Source: a virus. From it: DNA of 30,410 bases. The notes beneath the pieces were generated by a model. That model saw only the letters and a list, made by a program, of their open reading frames with translations, made no database searches and was not told the origin of the DNA. Location: positions 1-30,410 of IMG/VR virus record IMGVR_UViG_3300025120_000321, one strand, 5' to 3'. Shown here in pieces: positions 5,194-15,500 of the stretch. The translations under genes and the position numbers were made by a program. How positions within the stretch are numbered: position 1 is the first letter of the stretch; each line of letters opens with the position of its first letter.

Positions 5194-6631
5194 CGCTCGG
5201 GCGCTTGTCCGAGAGTACATAAAAAGATTTGGTGATCCTGAAGCCTTGCAAGAGGACAAAGGAGTTGCCAAGGACCGGACTTATCGGTGGCAGGAAGATT
5301 TGTTTGAACAGCAGATTGCGTTCATCAATGACCCTGCCTCGTTTAAGACCGCGCTGTGCTCTCGTCGTGCAGGCAAAACTTACGCGGCCTGTTACTACCT
5401 CATTGAAACAGCATCTCGAAATCCAGACAGCATTTCGGCCTATATTGCCCTAACGCGAAACAGTGCCAAGCGTCTTATGTGGCTGGAGCTTAAACGGGCC
5501 AACCGTAAGTACCATATCGGGATGCACTTTAATAACTCCGAACTTATTGCTACGCTCCCCAACCGAAGCCAACTTGTGCTGACGGGAGCAAACGATGAAG
5601 CTGATATTGATAAGTTGCGGGGTTCTGCTTACCACCTGGTTATTCTTGACGAAGCCGCAAGTTTCGGACGCCACCTTGAAGAGCTGGTGGAAGAAGTTCT
5701 TGAGCCTGCGCTAATTGACCACAACGGCACAATGGCTATGATTGGAACACCCAACGCTGCTTGCTCGGGGATGTTTCATAGGGCATCGACCGATAAGGCC
5801 CAAGGTTACAGCAACCACCATTGGACCATCATGGAGAATCCGCACATTCCTCATGCTGAGCAATGGCTTGAGCGCCGGATGAAGCAAAAGCACTGGGACA
5901 AAACCCACCCTGTCTATATGCGGGAGTGGCAAGGAAAGTGGATACGCTCAAACGACTCTTTGATTTACAAGTACACCGAAGAGAAGAATTTTTACGTAGA
6001 CATCCCTCACCACGAGCATGACTTTGATTTTATTCTCGGGGTGGATTTAGGTTATGAGGATGCCACAGCTTTCGTTATCGGTGCTTATTGCCCGGAGCTG
6101 CCTGATTTCTATATTGTTGACTGCTACAAAGAAACCAAGATGATACCGGCCCAAATTGCTCAAAAAATCAAAGAGCTTGATTCACAGTATGATTTCACTA
6201 TCATGGTCGCCGACACGGGGGGTCTTGGTAAGTCTATTGTGGAAGAATTTCGACATCGTTACGAGTTACCAATACGCGCAGCAGAAAAGCGTAACAAGGC
6301 GTCCTATATTGAACTGATGAACTCAGACCTACACTGCGGTTTTATAAAGGTCTTTGAAGGGTGCGAGTTACTAGATGAGTGGGATTTACTCCAGTGGGAC
6401 GAAGACAGAAAAAAAGAAGATTCGCGTTTTGAGAATCACCTCTCGGATGCGTGTTTATATGCGTGGCGTGAGAGCAAGCATTACACGTACAAGCAAAAGG
6501 CTATTGCGCCAAAGCATGGAACTCCTGAGTATTATGATGCTCTAGAAGAACAGATTTGGTCAGACAAGGCCGAAGCAATCGATAAAGAAGACGGACAAGC
6601 ATGGTGGGAAAATGAATGGACGCTGAACTAG
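5168..6631 (+). CDS. terL: Terminase large subunit (packaging ATPase and nuclease)
   Basis: The 487-residue protein carries both terminase domains. The ATPase part has a Walker A-like SRRAGKT (65-71), Walker B VILDEA (158-163) with the catalytic glutamate, and the coupling motif IGTP (192-195). The RNase H-like nuclease part has GVDLGYED (291-298, metal ligand D293), VADTGG (347-352, D349) and HLSDACLYAW (424-433, D427). The enzyme drives DNA into the prohead through the portal and cuts the concatemer. Length and motif order are normal. The start overlaps the preceding gene; GGAAATC within it could serve as ribosome binding site. The packaging strategy (pac, cos or direct repeats) cannot be told from the sequence. 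Confidence 0.95.
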   Translation: MGKSPPKHDARALVREYIKRFGDPEALQEDKGVAKDRTYRWQEDLFEQQIAFINDPASFKTALCSRRAGKTYAACYYLIETASRNPDSISAYIALTRNSAKRLMWLELKRANRKYHIGMHFNNSELIATLPNRSQLVLTGANDEADIDKLRGSAYHLVILDEAASFGRHLEELVEEVLEPALIDHNGTMAMIGTPNAACSGMFHRASTDKAQGYSNHHWTIMENPHIPHAEQWLERRMKQKHWDKTHPVYMREWQGKWIRSNDSLIYKYTEEKNFYVDIPHHEHDFDFILGVDLGYEDATAFVIGAYCPELPDFYIVDCYKETKMIPAQIAQKIKELDSQYDFTIMVADTGGLGKSIVEEFRHRYELPIRAAEKRNKASYIELMNSDLHCGFIKVFEGCELLDEWDLLQWDEDRKKEDSRFENHLSDACLYAWRESKHYTYKQKAIAPKHGTPEYYDALEEQIWSDKAEAIDKEDGQAWWENEWTLN

Positions 6632-6822
6632 AAGAAATAATTGAAGCCGCTAAGAAGCATGGTCTTAAGCGGTTGCGGGTTGGTGATATCGAAGTAGAGC
6701 TATGGGACAAGCCCCAGATTCGACGCGCTCAGGTACAAGCAGTTCCTGAAACGTCGAGCACAAAGGGTCTTTCCGAAGATGAGCAATACTTTGAAGACTT
6801 ATTTTATTCAGCAGGTGGTTAA
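6616..6822 (+). CDS. Small hypothetical protein, 68 aa
   Basis: The protein starts MDAELEEIIEAAKKHGLKRL and has an acidic helical start, a short beta stretch (RVGDIEVELWDKP) and an acidic C-terminus. It begins inside the last 16 bases of the terminase gene and ends 18 bases before the portal gene. Small proteins in this slot are common in phages. I cannot assign a role; a portal or terminase accessory is possible. Confidence 0.65.
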   Translation: MDAELEEIIEAAKKHGLKRLRVGDIEVELWDKPQIRRAQVQAVPETSSTKGLSEDEQYFEDLFYSAGG

Positions 6823-6840
6823 CTTGCGGGGAGTCTCAAA

Positions 6841-8688
6841 ATGAAAAAGCTAGGGTATTGGTGGAACGAGCAAACAGAACCTCACGATCTTGTATTTGAG
6901 GTAGTTGAGCACTTAACGAACAATCAGGGTTACCACTCAACAAACAACATCAACCACGCACGCCTTTACGGCAACATTAGTTATCGCGATTTGGGAAGCG
7001 GTAATTTAGTCCAGCGAGCCAAGACAAGCGCAAAGAACCGCGTAACGCTAAACATCATTCAATCTATGTGTGATACCGTTACAGCGCGAGTTGCTAAAGC
7101 TAAACCTATGGCCACCTACTTAACAACTGGCGGCGACTGGGCAATGCAGCGAAAAGCTAAAAGCTTAACCAAGTTTACCGCAGGCCAGTTCTATGGTTCC
7201 GACATCTACAAGGTTGCCCCGAAGGTATTTTTAGACGCTTGCGTTTTTGGTACGGGCGTCATGAAAATACATGAGTATGACGGTGAAATTATATGCGAGC
7301 GCGTTTTTCCTGACGAAATTATTGTCGATGACCTAGAGGCTCGCAACGGCAACCCACGCCAGATGTTTCAGCGAAAGATTGTAGACAAACAAGTCCTAGC
7401 TTCGCTTTTCCCTGAGTTTGCAAAGCAAATTGAAGAAGCTTCTCCGTTAGAGGACGACGATTCCTTATACAGAGCCAGTGAGCAAATTGAATGCCTTGAA
7501 GCTTGGCACTTACCTAGCTCAAAAGGCGCGAAAGACGGTCGCCACGTTATTACGATTGAAAACGCAACCTTGCTTGATGATTCTTGGGAGCGCGATGGCT
7601 TTCCGTTTGCATTTATTCACTGGACGAGCCGATTGCTTGGTTTTTGGGGGCAAGGGCTCGCAGAACAGCTTACTGGCATCCAGGTAGAGATAAACCGCTT
7701 GCTGCGGAACATCCAACAGCAAATGCACCTCGCAACACCGAAGGTTTTTGTTGAAAGTGGCTCTAAAATCTCAAAAGCTCACATAAACAACGAAATTTGG
7801 GGCGTAATTGAGTATGCAGGCACTCCGCCGCAGTTTTTTGTCCCTAAAACCGTTTCCGGTGAGATATTTAGTCACTTAGACCGTCTATTCAACCGTGCAT
7901 ACGAAATTGCGGGTGTAAGTCAGCTTGCAGCGGGTGCAAAGAAGCCAGCGGGCCTGGAATCGGGCGTTGCGCTTCGAGAGTTTCAAGATATTGAGTCCGA
8001 GCGGTTTTTAATGGTCGCAAAAGCTTACGAGCAGCTATTTCTAGACGCAGCAGCTCAAATGATTGATATTGCGCGTGAAGTGTCCGAAAGAGGCGATGAG
8101 CTTGAGGTTATTAGTCACGGCGACGATGATATCGAAAAGATTAAGTGGTCAGACATCGATTTAGACCGAGATGAGTATGTGATGAAGGTTTACCCAACCT
8201 CACTTCTGCCTACAACGCCTGCGGCAAAGCTCCAGAAGGTTATCGAAATGCTGCAAGCTGGAATGATTTCACAGCAAGAGGCCAAATCCTTGCTTGATTA
8301 CCCTGATTTAGAGTCTGTAAACAGCATGGCAACGGCGTCACAAGAGCTGTTCAATATGATTATTGAGCGTATTCTTGAAAAGGGTATTTACCAGTCTCCG
8401 GAACCGTACATGAACTTGTCTATGGGTATCGGGATGATGCAATCTGCTTACTTGCGGGCCAAGATTAACCAAGTTCCCGAAGCTCGGTTGGACTTGTTTA
8501 GACGATTTATCGAAGACTCCATTGGTATGCTTGCGAAGATGCAAGCAGCGGCGCAACCACAAGCACCGATGCCTATGGGGCCTATGGGGCCGGGACCAGA
8601 CGCTCCCCAACAAGGAGCACCCCCGGCAGGAATGCCGGATGGAGTAGCGGCGGCTGAAATGGCTGCTGCGCCCATCCCAACAGCGTAA
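6841..8688 (+). CDS. Portal protein
   Basis: The 615-residue protein follows the terminase and precedes the scaffold, the standard place for the portal. This is a dodecameric ring at one vertex through which DNA passes. Portal-like features are an N-terminal alpha/beta part (about 1-250, with NRVTLNIIQSMCDTVTARVAK), then the helical stem and wing region with GQGLAEQLTGIQVEINRLLR (about 278-297). A helical crown region follows, and a P/M/G/A-rich tail of about 47 residues ends the chain. The length fits podoviral portals. The ribosome binding site is GGGGAG. No protease or Mu gpF-like fusion is visible. Confidence 0.85.
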   Translation: MKKLGYWWNEQTEPHDLVFEVVEHLTNNQGYHSTNNINHARLYGNISYRDLGSGNLVQRAKTSAKNRVTLNIIQSMCDTVTARVAKAKPMATYLTTGGDWAMQRKAKSLTKFTAGQFYGSDIYKVAPKVFLDACVFGTGVMKIHEYDGEIICERVFPDEIIVDDLEARNGNPRQMFQRKIVDKQVLASLFPEFAKQIEEASPLEDDDSLYRASEQIECLEAWHLPSSKGAKDGRHVITIENATLLDDSWERDGFPFAFIHWTSRLLGFWGQGLAEQLTGIQVEINRLLRNIQQQMHLATPKVFVESGSKISKAHINNEIWGVIEYAGTPPQFFVPKTVSGEIFSHLDRLFNRAYEIAGVSQLAAGAKKPAGLESGVALREFQDIESERFLMVAKAYEQLFLDAAAQMIDIAREVSERGDELEVISHGDDDIEKIKWSDIDLDRDEYVMKVYPTSLLPTTPAAKLQKVIEMLQAGMISQQEAKSLLDYPDLESVNSMATASQELFNMIIERILEKGIYQSPEPYMNLSMGIGMMQSAYLRAKINQVPEARLDLFRRFIEDSIGMLAKMQAAAQPQAPMPMGPMGPGPDAPQQGAPPAGMPDGVAAAEMAAAPIPTA

Positions 8689-8705
8689 CAACGCAAGAGG
8701 TTAAT

Positions 8706-9596
8706 ATGTCAGAAGAAGTTGTGCAGGAAGCGGCTGCTGAAGAAGCACCAAGTCAAGAATTAATGGAAGATGTAGCTGACGAGGCTGTTGAATCCGCCGA
8801 AGCTCCCGAGGCCCCCGAAGCCCCGCCGGAGCCCGAGCGCCCGGATTTTTCTCGGCAGTTTGCAGCCTTAGCCCGGAAAGAACGGGCCTTAAGGCAAAAA
8901 GAGCAAGAAATAGCCAGTTTCTCAAAGCAGCGCGAGCAGTTTGAGGGAAACTCTACGCGCTTGGCTGATTTGCAAAAACTGGCAAAAGAAAACCCTGCCA
9001 AACTTCTTGGCGAGCTTGGAATTAACTACGAAGAGTTAACAAACCAAGTCATTAATGAGGGTAACCCTACAGAAGAGCAGAAGCTTCGTCGGCAAAACGA
9101 GGTGCTTCAAGAGCGTATTCAAAAGATAGAGGACATTTATACGAAGCAGCGCGAAGAGACTGAGCAGTACCAGATAAAAGCTGCCCACACTCAGTTGGTT
9201 GACAATATTAAGAATTTCGTAGACGATAGTAATACCTTCGAGATGGTGCAGCACCACAACGCCTATTCTCTTGTCGGTGAGGTAATGCAGCAGCATTACA
9301 ATACAACGCAAGAGGTGATGGAATATGGACATGCGGCAAAGCTCGTCGAGGACCACTTTATGGCGGAAGCCGAGCGTTACTTAGGCAGCAGCAAGCTGCA
9401 AGCAAGATTTCGTGAGTTAGATAAACCACGCGAGTCAGAGACTCCAGAAGCCGCCGAGCAAGCAGTGAAACGGGTGAAAACACTTAGCAACAGTGACGTT
9501 GCTAAAAAAACGGAAACATCCGGCAGCACGTTAGAGAGCAAGGAAAAATCGCTCGAACGTGTCGCTGCTATGATCAAATGGGGCGCTACGCCCTAA
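8706..9596 (+). CDS. Scaffolding protein
   Basis: The 296-residue, very polar protein has an acidic E/A/P-rich N-terminus (1-48). Coiled-coil stretches follow (about 55-85, KERALRQKEQEIASFSKQ; and 120-165, LRRQNEVLQERIQKI), and a charged C-terminal part ends in IKWGATP. Low complexity, high helix content and the place between portal and coat are hallmarks of scaffolds. These guide coat assembly and then leave the prohead. The start has AAGAGG upstream. No protease is encoded nearby, so scaffold exit rather than proteolysis is likely; that is inference. Confidence 0.85.
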   Translation: MSEEVVQEAAAEEAPSQELMEDVADEAVESAEAPEAPEAPPEPERPDFSRQFAALARKERALRQKEQEIASFSKQREQFEGNSTRLADLQKLAKENPAKLLGELGINYEELTNQVINEGNPTEEQKLRRQNEVLQERIQKIEDIYTKQREETEQYQIKAAHTQLVDNIKNFVDDSNTFEMVQHHNAYSLVGEVMQQHYNTTQEVMEYGHAAKLVEDHFMAEAERYLGSSKLQARFRELDKPRESETPEAAEQAVKRVKTLSNSDVAKKTETSGSTLESKEKSLERVAAMIKWGATP

Positions 9597-9611
9597 TTTT
9601 GGAGTTATAAA

Positions 9612-10829
9612 ATGGCAAGTCCACTCGACGTAGGTACAGTAACCGAAGCTCTTAAAGAGCACTATAAACCACTCCGTGTTCAGAACATGGTTTACAAAGA
9701 CAATCCGCTTTTCGCGATGATGCCGAAATACACAAAGTTTGGCGGCGAGAATATGCCGATTCCTTTGCTTTACGCCAATCCGCAGCGCCGAAGTGCAACT
9801 TTTGCGACTGGTCAAGCTAACACGTCTACTTCAGCGTTAAAGCAATTTTTGCTGACACGGGTAAAAGATTATTCTTTCGCAAGTATTACCGGAGAGTCCA
9901 TCAAGGCGACCGAGCGAGACAGCGATGCTTTCTTGCGATATGCCACAATGGAAATCGATGGTGCTCTTCACTCACTGACTCGCTCTCTTGCGGTTGCGAT
10001 GTATCGTGACGGAAGCGGTAGCATTGGTCAGTCGGAAGACAACCCTGACGGCAATTATGCAAACCTTACGCTTATCAACGCAGATGACGTAACCAACTTT
10101 GAAGTGGGTATGGAAATCGCTTTTTACGCTGACTCTAGCGGTAAGCCTGGAGCAGATAGAGGCCAAAACCGGATTATCCAGTCAATTGACCGTAATGCGG
10201 CTACCAAGCAAATTACTTTTACTGCAAACATTCACGTTGATGTTGCTTACACTGACCACTTGGTTATTGCTGGCGATAAAGATGCGAAAGTGACTGGCCT
10301 TGATGGTTGGGTTCCTTCAGCAGCTCCAGCCGCAACTGCATTCTTTGGCGTTGACCGAACGGCAGACGTGACTCGCTTGGGTGGTAATCGCTTCGATGGT
10401 TCAGCTCTTCCGATTGAAGAGGCATTGATTGGCGGCGCATCTCAAGTAGCTCGCGAAGGTGGTCGTCCAGACCATTGCTTTGTTGATTTTGCTACTTTTG
10501 CAAATCTTGAAAAAGCTCTTGGCTCAAAAGTTGTTTACAGTGAGTCAAAAGCGCGTGACGTAGATATCGGCTTTGCTGGCATCGATGTTCGTGGACCACG
10601 CGGAACAATCAAGGTTATTCCTGATCAAAACTGTCAGCCAAACGTTGCTTGGATGCTTCAGATGGATACCTGGAGCCTCAACACTTTGGGTGAAGCTCCG
10701 ATGTTCTTGGACCTTGATAACAACCGTATGCTCCGCGAAAGTGCGGCAGATGCTTACGAAGTGCGCCTTGGCTACTACGGTCAAATCGCTTGCAACGCTC
10801 CGGGTTACAACTGCCGCGTAGCACTATAA
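9612..10829 (+). CDS. Major capsid protein
   Basis: The 405-residue protein starts MASPLDVGTVTEALKEHYKP and directly follows the scaffold. It has the usual coat layout. An N-terminal helical arm is followed by a flexible loop (VKDYSFASITGESIKATERDSDAFLRY), then the helix ALHSLTRSLAVAMYRDGSG typical of the coat spine. The C-terminal part ends in NNRMLRESAADAYEVRLGYYGQIACNAP. An HK97-type fold is expected for tailed phages. The strong GGAG ribosome binding site and the terminator two genes downstream agree with very high expression. No cleaved pro-region is evident. Confidence 0.9.
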   Translation: MASPLDVGTVTEALKEHYKPLRVQNMVYKDNPLFAMMPKYTKFGGENMPIPLLYANPQRRSATFATGQANTSTSALKQFLLTRVKDYSFASITGESIKATERDSDAFLRYATMEIDGALHSLTRSLAVAMYRDGSGSIGQSEDNPDGNYANLTLINADDVTNFEVGMEIAFYADSSGKPGADRGQNRIIQSIDRNAATKQITFTANIHVDVAYTDHLVIAGDKDAKVTGLDGWVPSAAPAATAFFGVDRTADVTRLGGNRFDGSALPIEEALIGGASQVAREGGRPDHCFVDFATFANLEKALGSKVVYSESKARDVDIGFAGIDVRGPRGTIKVIPDQNCQPNVAWMLQMDTWSLNTLGEAPMFLDLDNNRMLRESAADAYEVRLGYYGQIACNAPGYNCRVAL

Positions 10830-10857
10830 TTCGGACTCACTGAAGGGAGATTGAGTT

Positions 10858-11253
10858 ATGGCGAGTAGAGATTTTAAAAATGTTCAATCGTCCGAGCGAG
10901 CGGTGAAAATCGTTTACGGTCGTGCGACAATTGGCGGATCAGGGGCACCGACCCTTGACGCCAGCTCTAGCATCGGGGTGAGAAGTATTACCCGAACCGC
11001 TGCCGGAGATTACACCATTGTACTGGGGTCATCGACTCCAGCGGCTACAGACAAGTACAGCAAACTCCTTTGGGGTGATGCGACTATTGTTGAGGCTGAC
11101 GATACAGACTTACATTCTTATTTGGCGGCGGATACAGTTTCAACGGACGGTACTTTTAAGATTATTTGTACCGCTGGGGCAACAGCTACTGACCCGCCAG
11201 AAAACGCGGTTCTTTTGTTCAAAGCAGAGCTAAAGAATACCAGCGTTAAGTAA
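10858..11253 (+). CDS. Putative head decoration or head fiber protein, 131 aa
   Basis: The protein starts MASRDFKNVQSSERAVKIVYGRATIGG. It is poor in charged residues and rich in T, S, A, G and V, with alternating beta-strand patterns (SIGVRSITRTAAGDYTIVLGS). The composition fits a small surface protein that binds the capsid. It follows the coat gene with its own AAGGGAG ribosome binding site and shares the coat transcription unit up to the terminator at 11451. The role is inferred from composition and place; no specific family is recognised. Confidence 0.55.
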   Translation: MASRDFKNVQSSERAVKIVYGRATIGGSGAPTLDASSSIGVRSITRTAAGDYTIVLGSSTPAATDKYSKLLWGDATIVEADDTDLHSYLAADTVSTDGTFKIICTAGATATDPPENAVLLFKAELKNTSVK

Positions 11254-11263
11254 GGAGCTTGCC

Positions 11264-11446
11264 ATGAAAGGCAAAGGTAATCTTGCCCTTATGATTCTTA
11301 AAAAGGCCAAAGAAGAAGGCCCGGAAGAGGATGATAGCGGCTTGATGAAGAAGGAGGCAGGGGAGAAATTCCTCAAGGCCATCCAAGAGAATGATGCCGA
11401 TGCGGTCGTCAGTGCGATGTCCGACTTGGCAACCATGATGGATTAA
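11264..11446 (+). CDS. Small hypothetical protein, 60 aa
   Basis: The protein starts MKGKGNLALMILKKAKEEG. It has a basic hydrophobic start, an acidic middle and a helical C-terminus (FLKAIQENDADAVVSAMSDL). AAGGAG precedes the ATG, so it is a real gene despite its size. It is the last gene before the internal terminator. Its position in the capsid block suggests a virion or assembly role, but none can be named. Confidence 0.65.
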   Translation: MKGKGNLALMILKKAKEEGPEEDDSGLMKKEAGEKFLKAIQENDADAVVSAMSDLATMMD

Positions 11447-11450
11447 TTGA

Positions 11451-11480
11451 GTGGGGGCTACGTGCCCCCACTTTTCCTTT
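11451..11480 (+). terminator. Intrinsic terminator after the capsid block
   Basis: GTGGGGGC (11451-11458) pairs perfectly with GCCCCCAC (11464-11471) around a 5-base loop and is followed by TTTTCCTTT. It lies 5 bases after the stop of the 60-aa gene and 12 bases before the next ATG. With no room for a promoter in between, it probably lets part of the transcripts through and sets the ratio of capsid to tail proteins. Confidence 0.85.
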
Positions 11481-11491
11481 AGGGGATAGGT

Positions 11492-12208
11492 ATGCCGAAG
11501 AATCTAACAACGCTTCAAAACCTTGTTGATCGTGTGCGGCAGCGAGCCGATATGATTGGCTCGGCTTTTGTCTCCGACGCCGAAGTAATCAGCTATATCA
11601 ATGTAGCAATGGCTGAGATTCACGATGTTCTCGTAACCAAGTTTGAAGACTATTATATTAGCTCGGAAGAATACGTTTTACCTGGAGCTAACGGCGCTGC
11701 TTTGCCTGATACATTTTACAAGGCCCTCGGTGTTGATTTTGACGTTGGTGGGATTACCTATCGGTTAAAGCCTTACTCGTTTCAAGAGAGGGCAACGTAT
11801 AACTCTCCTGGAATGATTGCTTCGACGATAACAAATACGCTTTATCATATTCAGGGCAATGTCATTAAATTTATCCCAAGCCCCACCGTGTCAGGGACAG
11901 CAACGCTTCATTATGTTCCGGAGCCCTTGCAGTTTTCCACAAGCGAGTCAGGGTACATGGATAAAACAGTCCACGACAAGGCCCCTGCCGTGGCTTACGG
12001 CTACGAAGAGTATGTTGTTATAGATGCAGCCATTAAATGCCTTCAGAAGGAAGAATCAGACGTTCAGGTGCTACTTGTGCAGAAGCAGCAGCAACTAGAG
12101 CGAATTGAGCAAGCCGCAGGTAAGCGAGATGCTGGGGAGTCCTATTCGATTAGCGACGTAAACGTCGGGACTACCTCTTATTTAGACGACGCAATTAACT
12201 TGGTGTAG
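11492..12208 (+). CDS. Putative head-tail adaptor protein
   Basis: The 238-residue protein starts MPKNLTTLQNLVDRVRQRAD, with helices (VSDAEVISYINVAMAEIHDVL, about 28-48). A beta-rich middle follows (ALPDTFYKALGVDFDVGG; GNVIKFIPSPTVSGTATLHYVP), and a long C-terminal helix ends in a disordered tail. This order, with helices, a small beta barrel that reads a length scale and then helices, is typical of connector or adaptor proteins that dock below the portal. The next genes are tail proteins, which agrees. The ribosome binding site is AGGGGAT. A gatekeeper role is the alternative. Confidence 0.65.
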   Translation: MPKNLTTLQNLVDRVRQRADMIGSAFVSDAEVISYINVAMAEIHDVLVTKFEDYYISSEEYVLPGANGAALPDTFYKALGVDFDVGGITYRLKPYSFQERATYNSPGMIASTITNTLYHIQGNVIKFIPSPTVSGTATLHYVPEPLQFSTSESGYMDKTVHDKAPAVAYGYEEYVVIDAAIKCLQKEESDVQVLLVQKQQQLERIEQAAGKRDAGESYSISDVNVGTTSYLDDAINLV

Positions 12209-12210
12209 TT

Positions 12211-12525
12211 ATGATTCAATTTGAGCGCTACAGAACATCCGATCATCCCCTAACTCGGGTGCAGGATAAAATTGAGCAACTTGCAAACGACCTACAGGGA
12301 TCCGGCTTGCTTAGTGGACGCTTGATTGAAAACATTGAATTTGCATCAAGTACGACACGCAACATTCAACACGGGCTGGGCAGGGTCTACCGTGGGTATA
12401 TTGTTGTTTCCATTAATGCTAATGTAAACATTAAGGTAGATGACACTAAAAACAATAACAAAGCACAGTTCCTTGCACTACAAAGCCAAGGCACTGCCTG
12501 CACTGCTTCTTTGTGGGTGTTTTAA
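12211..12525 (+). CDS. Small beta-rich phage protein, 104 aa
   Basis: The first 45 residues are polar and helical (TRVQDKIEQLANDLQGSG). The rest is a compact beta unit, NIQHGLGRVYRGYIVVSINA...FLALQSQGTACTASLWVF. The HGLGR...RGYIVV...SLWVF pattern recalls small domains common in podoviral neck/tail regions, sometimes at the end of tail proteins. Its function is unknown to me. It starts two bases after the adaptor gene and its stop overlaps the nozzle start as TAATG. A neck or tail accessory role is likely from context. Confidence 0.6.
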   Translation: MIQFERYRTSDHPLTRVQDKIEQLANDLQGSGLLSGRLIENIEFASSTTRNIQHGLGRVYRGYIVVSINANVNIKVDDTKNNNKAQFLALQSQGTACTASLWVF

Positions 12526-15500
12526 TGGCGCTAGAAAAGAAAACGCTTTCATTTGCGATGCTTAAAGGCATTGATGAGAAGTCGTCAGATTCTACACGGG
12601 CACCTGACGGCTTAACGTCTTTAAGAAACATGGACTTTGGAAAAAAGGGCCAGCTAGTCAAGCGGGGCGGTTTTGTGCATGACACCAATGCCACCATTAC
12701 AAAGTTTGGCGGGGGTGATATTTCTTCAGGCGTAGCCATCTCTCAATACGGCGACGAGACGTTAATTTTAGATGGTAAGAATCTATACTCTTGGATCAAA
12801 GAAGGTGACAACGGGCAAGGCTTGCTCAATCGTGGCACTTACGTCCCTTGCACGGTTAAAAACGAATTTAAAAATGTCCAAACAGATAAGCGTCAAAGCA
12901 ATTGTCAGATTGCTGAAAAAAACGGCGTCCGTGTTTATGTTTGGGAAGAGTACGAGTTTCAGGGAAGCGACTACAAGACGTTTGTAGACGTTGAGCACAT
13001 TGCCAGCGGTGCTCGCCTTATCGAGACAACTGAAATAAGCAGCACTGCGATTGTTATTGACGGGCCAGGTGGGGGCGGAACCGCTGCCGATACAACTACG
13101 CTTTACAAGCAAGCCCAGCCGCAATGTGCTGTTATCGGAAACTATGTTTTTATTGTTTACCAGGAACGCGATGGTTCAGCAAACCACTTAAGATATCGTT
13201 CGGTAAACTGCACAAGCATTACGACCGCCGCCGCTGTTTCTTCAGAAGCCAATTTATACAAAACGGGAACAACTGTACAAATTGAAATCGGGACAAGTTA
13301 CCCTGTTTTTCAAATAGACAAATTTCTAGGCGTAACGCATTCAGATGCTATTGTTATTGCTCACACAACACCTGGAGCTAACTCAATAACAGTGGCGTAC
13401 TTGACAGCAAGCGGGGCCACGCTTTCCCGGCCAGCAACTACTTTAGTAACAACGACAAACGTTTATTTTGCGCCATTCAACAAGGTTACAACCGGTGTGC
13501 CTAACGGCATAATTTTAAAATGCTTAAACGACGTAAACGCTGCATCAGAATACTCGATTGTGTTGGGGTACACTGCCGACACTGGCGGGACATACAAAGT
13601 CGTTTTAGTTCAAATAAAAGACGACTTAAGCGCTAAGATAGACCACGCCAGTCAAAACGTATTGGCTGATGGAAGCAGTACAGGAGCATTGCATCTCTTA
13701 AGAGGGACTGCTGGCTCTGTTACCGATGAGGGCGCAATAGGCGTTTTTGTAGAAGTATATTCGCCTGCCACTGACGTAGGTGTTCAGGGCAAGATTGTGC
13801 CGGAGCATTTTGTGCGGCTTTACTTGTTAGCACGGGGCGCGTCCACGATTGCAACTGAGTCAAACGTTGTAGCATTTAACACTTCTGTTACTTCTGATTT
13901 TTTTAGATACAACGGGAATATTTACTGCGTACTGTCTCAAGTAAACGACAACGCGCTGCACATTGATTTTGACGCCATTGAGCCTTCTGGAAACAGCCGG
14001 GGGCTTAACAATAACTCCGCTTTAGTAAATTTGCAGGGCGAGATAATTGGGGCGCTAAAGACAGGCAGCGCTCCGCTGTGTCTTACGTCTGACTACATAA
14101 CAAACAACCCTGCTGACTTTGATGGGGGTCGAGAAAACCGGCGGTTACTTTACGGCGTGCAGCGCGTTACTTCTCGCGACAGTGCAACCGAGTTTGTGTT
14201 TGGTGCCTCTCGTCACTACGCTTACGCCTTTCACGACCCAGGGGCTTACGGCCCCGGTGATTACCCAGACAACATTTTTGGTGTAAGCCTGTTTGAGATT
14301 GATTTTGACCCTGCTCGAAAACTAGCCTCAGTAGACATTGAGAACGTTTGGCTAGGCAGCGGCGGGTTTATCCATAGTTACGATGGCAACTCGGTGGTTG
14401 AAAACAACTTTCTAAACTACCCGGCAATCAAAAAGATTGAGGAAAGCTTTAACAGCGCTACGGCTACCGGCGGGTTTAGTGACAGTAAAGTTATAAAATA
14501 CTGCTGCATTTATTCGTGGACAGATGCCAAGGGGAACCTTCACCAGTCAACGCCTTCTGAAATGGTTGAGCAGACGATTACGCCCGGTAAAGCCTCAGGG
14601 GTTAGATCTATTACAGCTCCGGGCACTGGTTATGCAACAGTTATAGGTTTAGACACTACCGGGGGGTCAGGAACCGGGTGCAAGGTAAACGTAACCGCGA
14701 ACGGCGCTGGTCAGATTACGGCCGTGTCGATAGCCGGTGTGACTTTTACAGGTTCGGGGTACACTGATAACGATGAATTAACGGTTGTTTACCCTGACGG
14801 CCCAGGCTCAGGTGGCACGTTCAGGATATCTTGCTCGGGTAAATCCGTTATTCAGGTTTCAGCTTACGTTCCAAGCCTTACAAGAAAAAAAGATGTAACC
14901 CTCAAGCTTTATCGTACTGACCATGCAGGGGCCACGTTTTACTTTGTTGCTGATATACCGATTCCAGAAAGAACTGCGCTAACGTCTTCAATTGTCACGT
15001 ATGTTGATTTACCTATAGACGAGACAGCAATTACTTCAAGGCAGATTCTTTATACAACCGACTTACCTGCTACGGGTTTTGCGGGGTGCAGTACCGATTT
15101 AGTACGACATCAAAACAAGCTTATTTCTGCGGGAACAGATGACTCTGCGTATGCGTCAAGCGTTATTAGGGAAGGCGTGGCTCCAGGGTTTCCTCTTTTT
15201 AATCACTCTATTAATTTAACGGGTGACCCTGGAAAAATTACCGCTATTGAAAGTAACTTGGATACGCTGCTCCTTTTTACAAATAACGACGGTTATTACG
15301 TGGCAGGTTCCGGTCCTGACGTTTTAGGCCAGGGTCGGTATGGTGAGCCTCGATTATTTGCGCGAGGCCATGGAGCGTTAGAGGGTGCAGCCCACACGGA
15401 TACGCCTCTCGGTGTTTTTTACCAGACTCCTCAAGGCATTCACGTAATTGGCAGGGATTTATCAATTGCCTATATTGGGGCGCAGGTTGAAGATACCGTT

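Noticed and set aside
8338-8696. Minus-strand frames opposite the portal C-terminus
   Set aside because: They mirror the P/M/A-rich portal tail, lack ribosome binding sites and oppose the operon.
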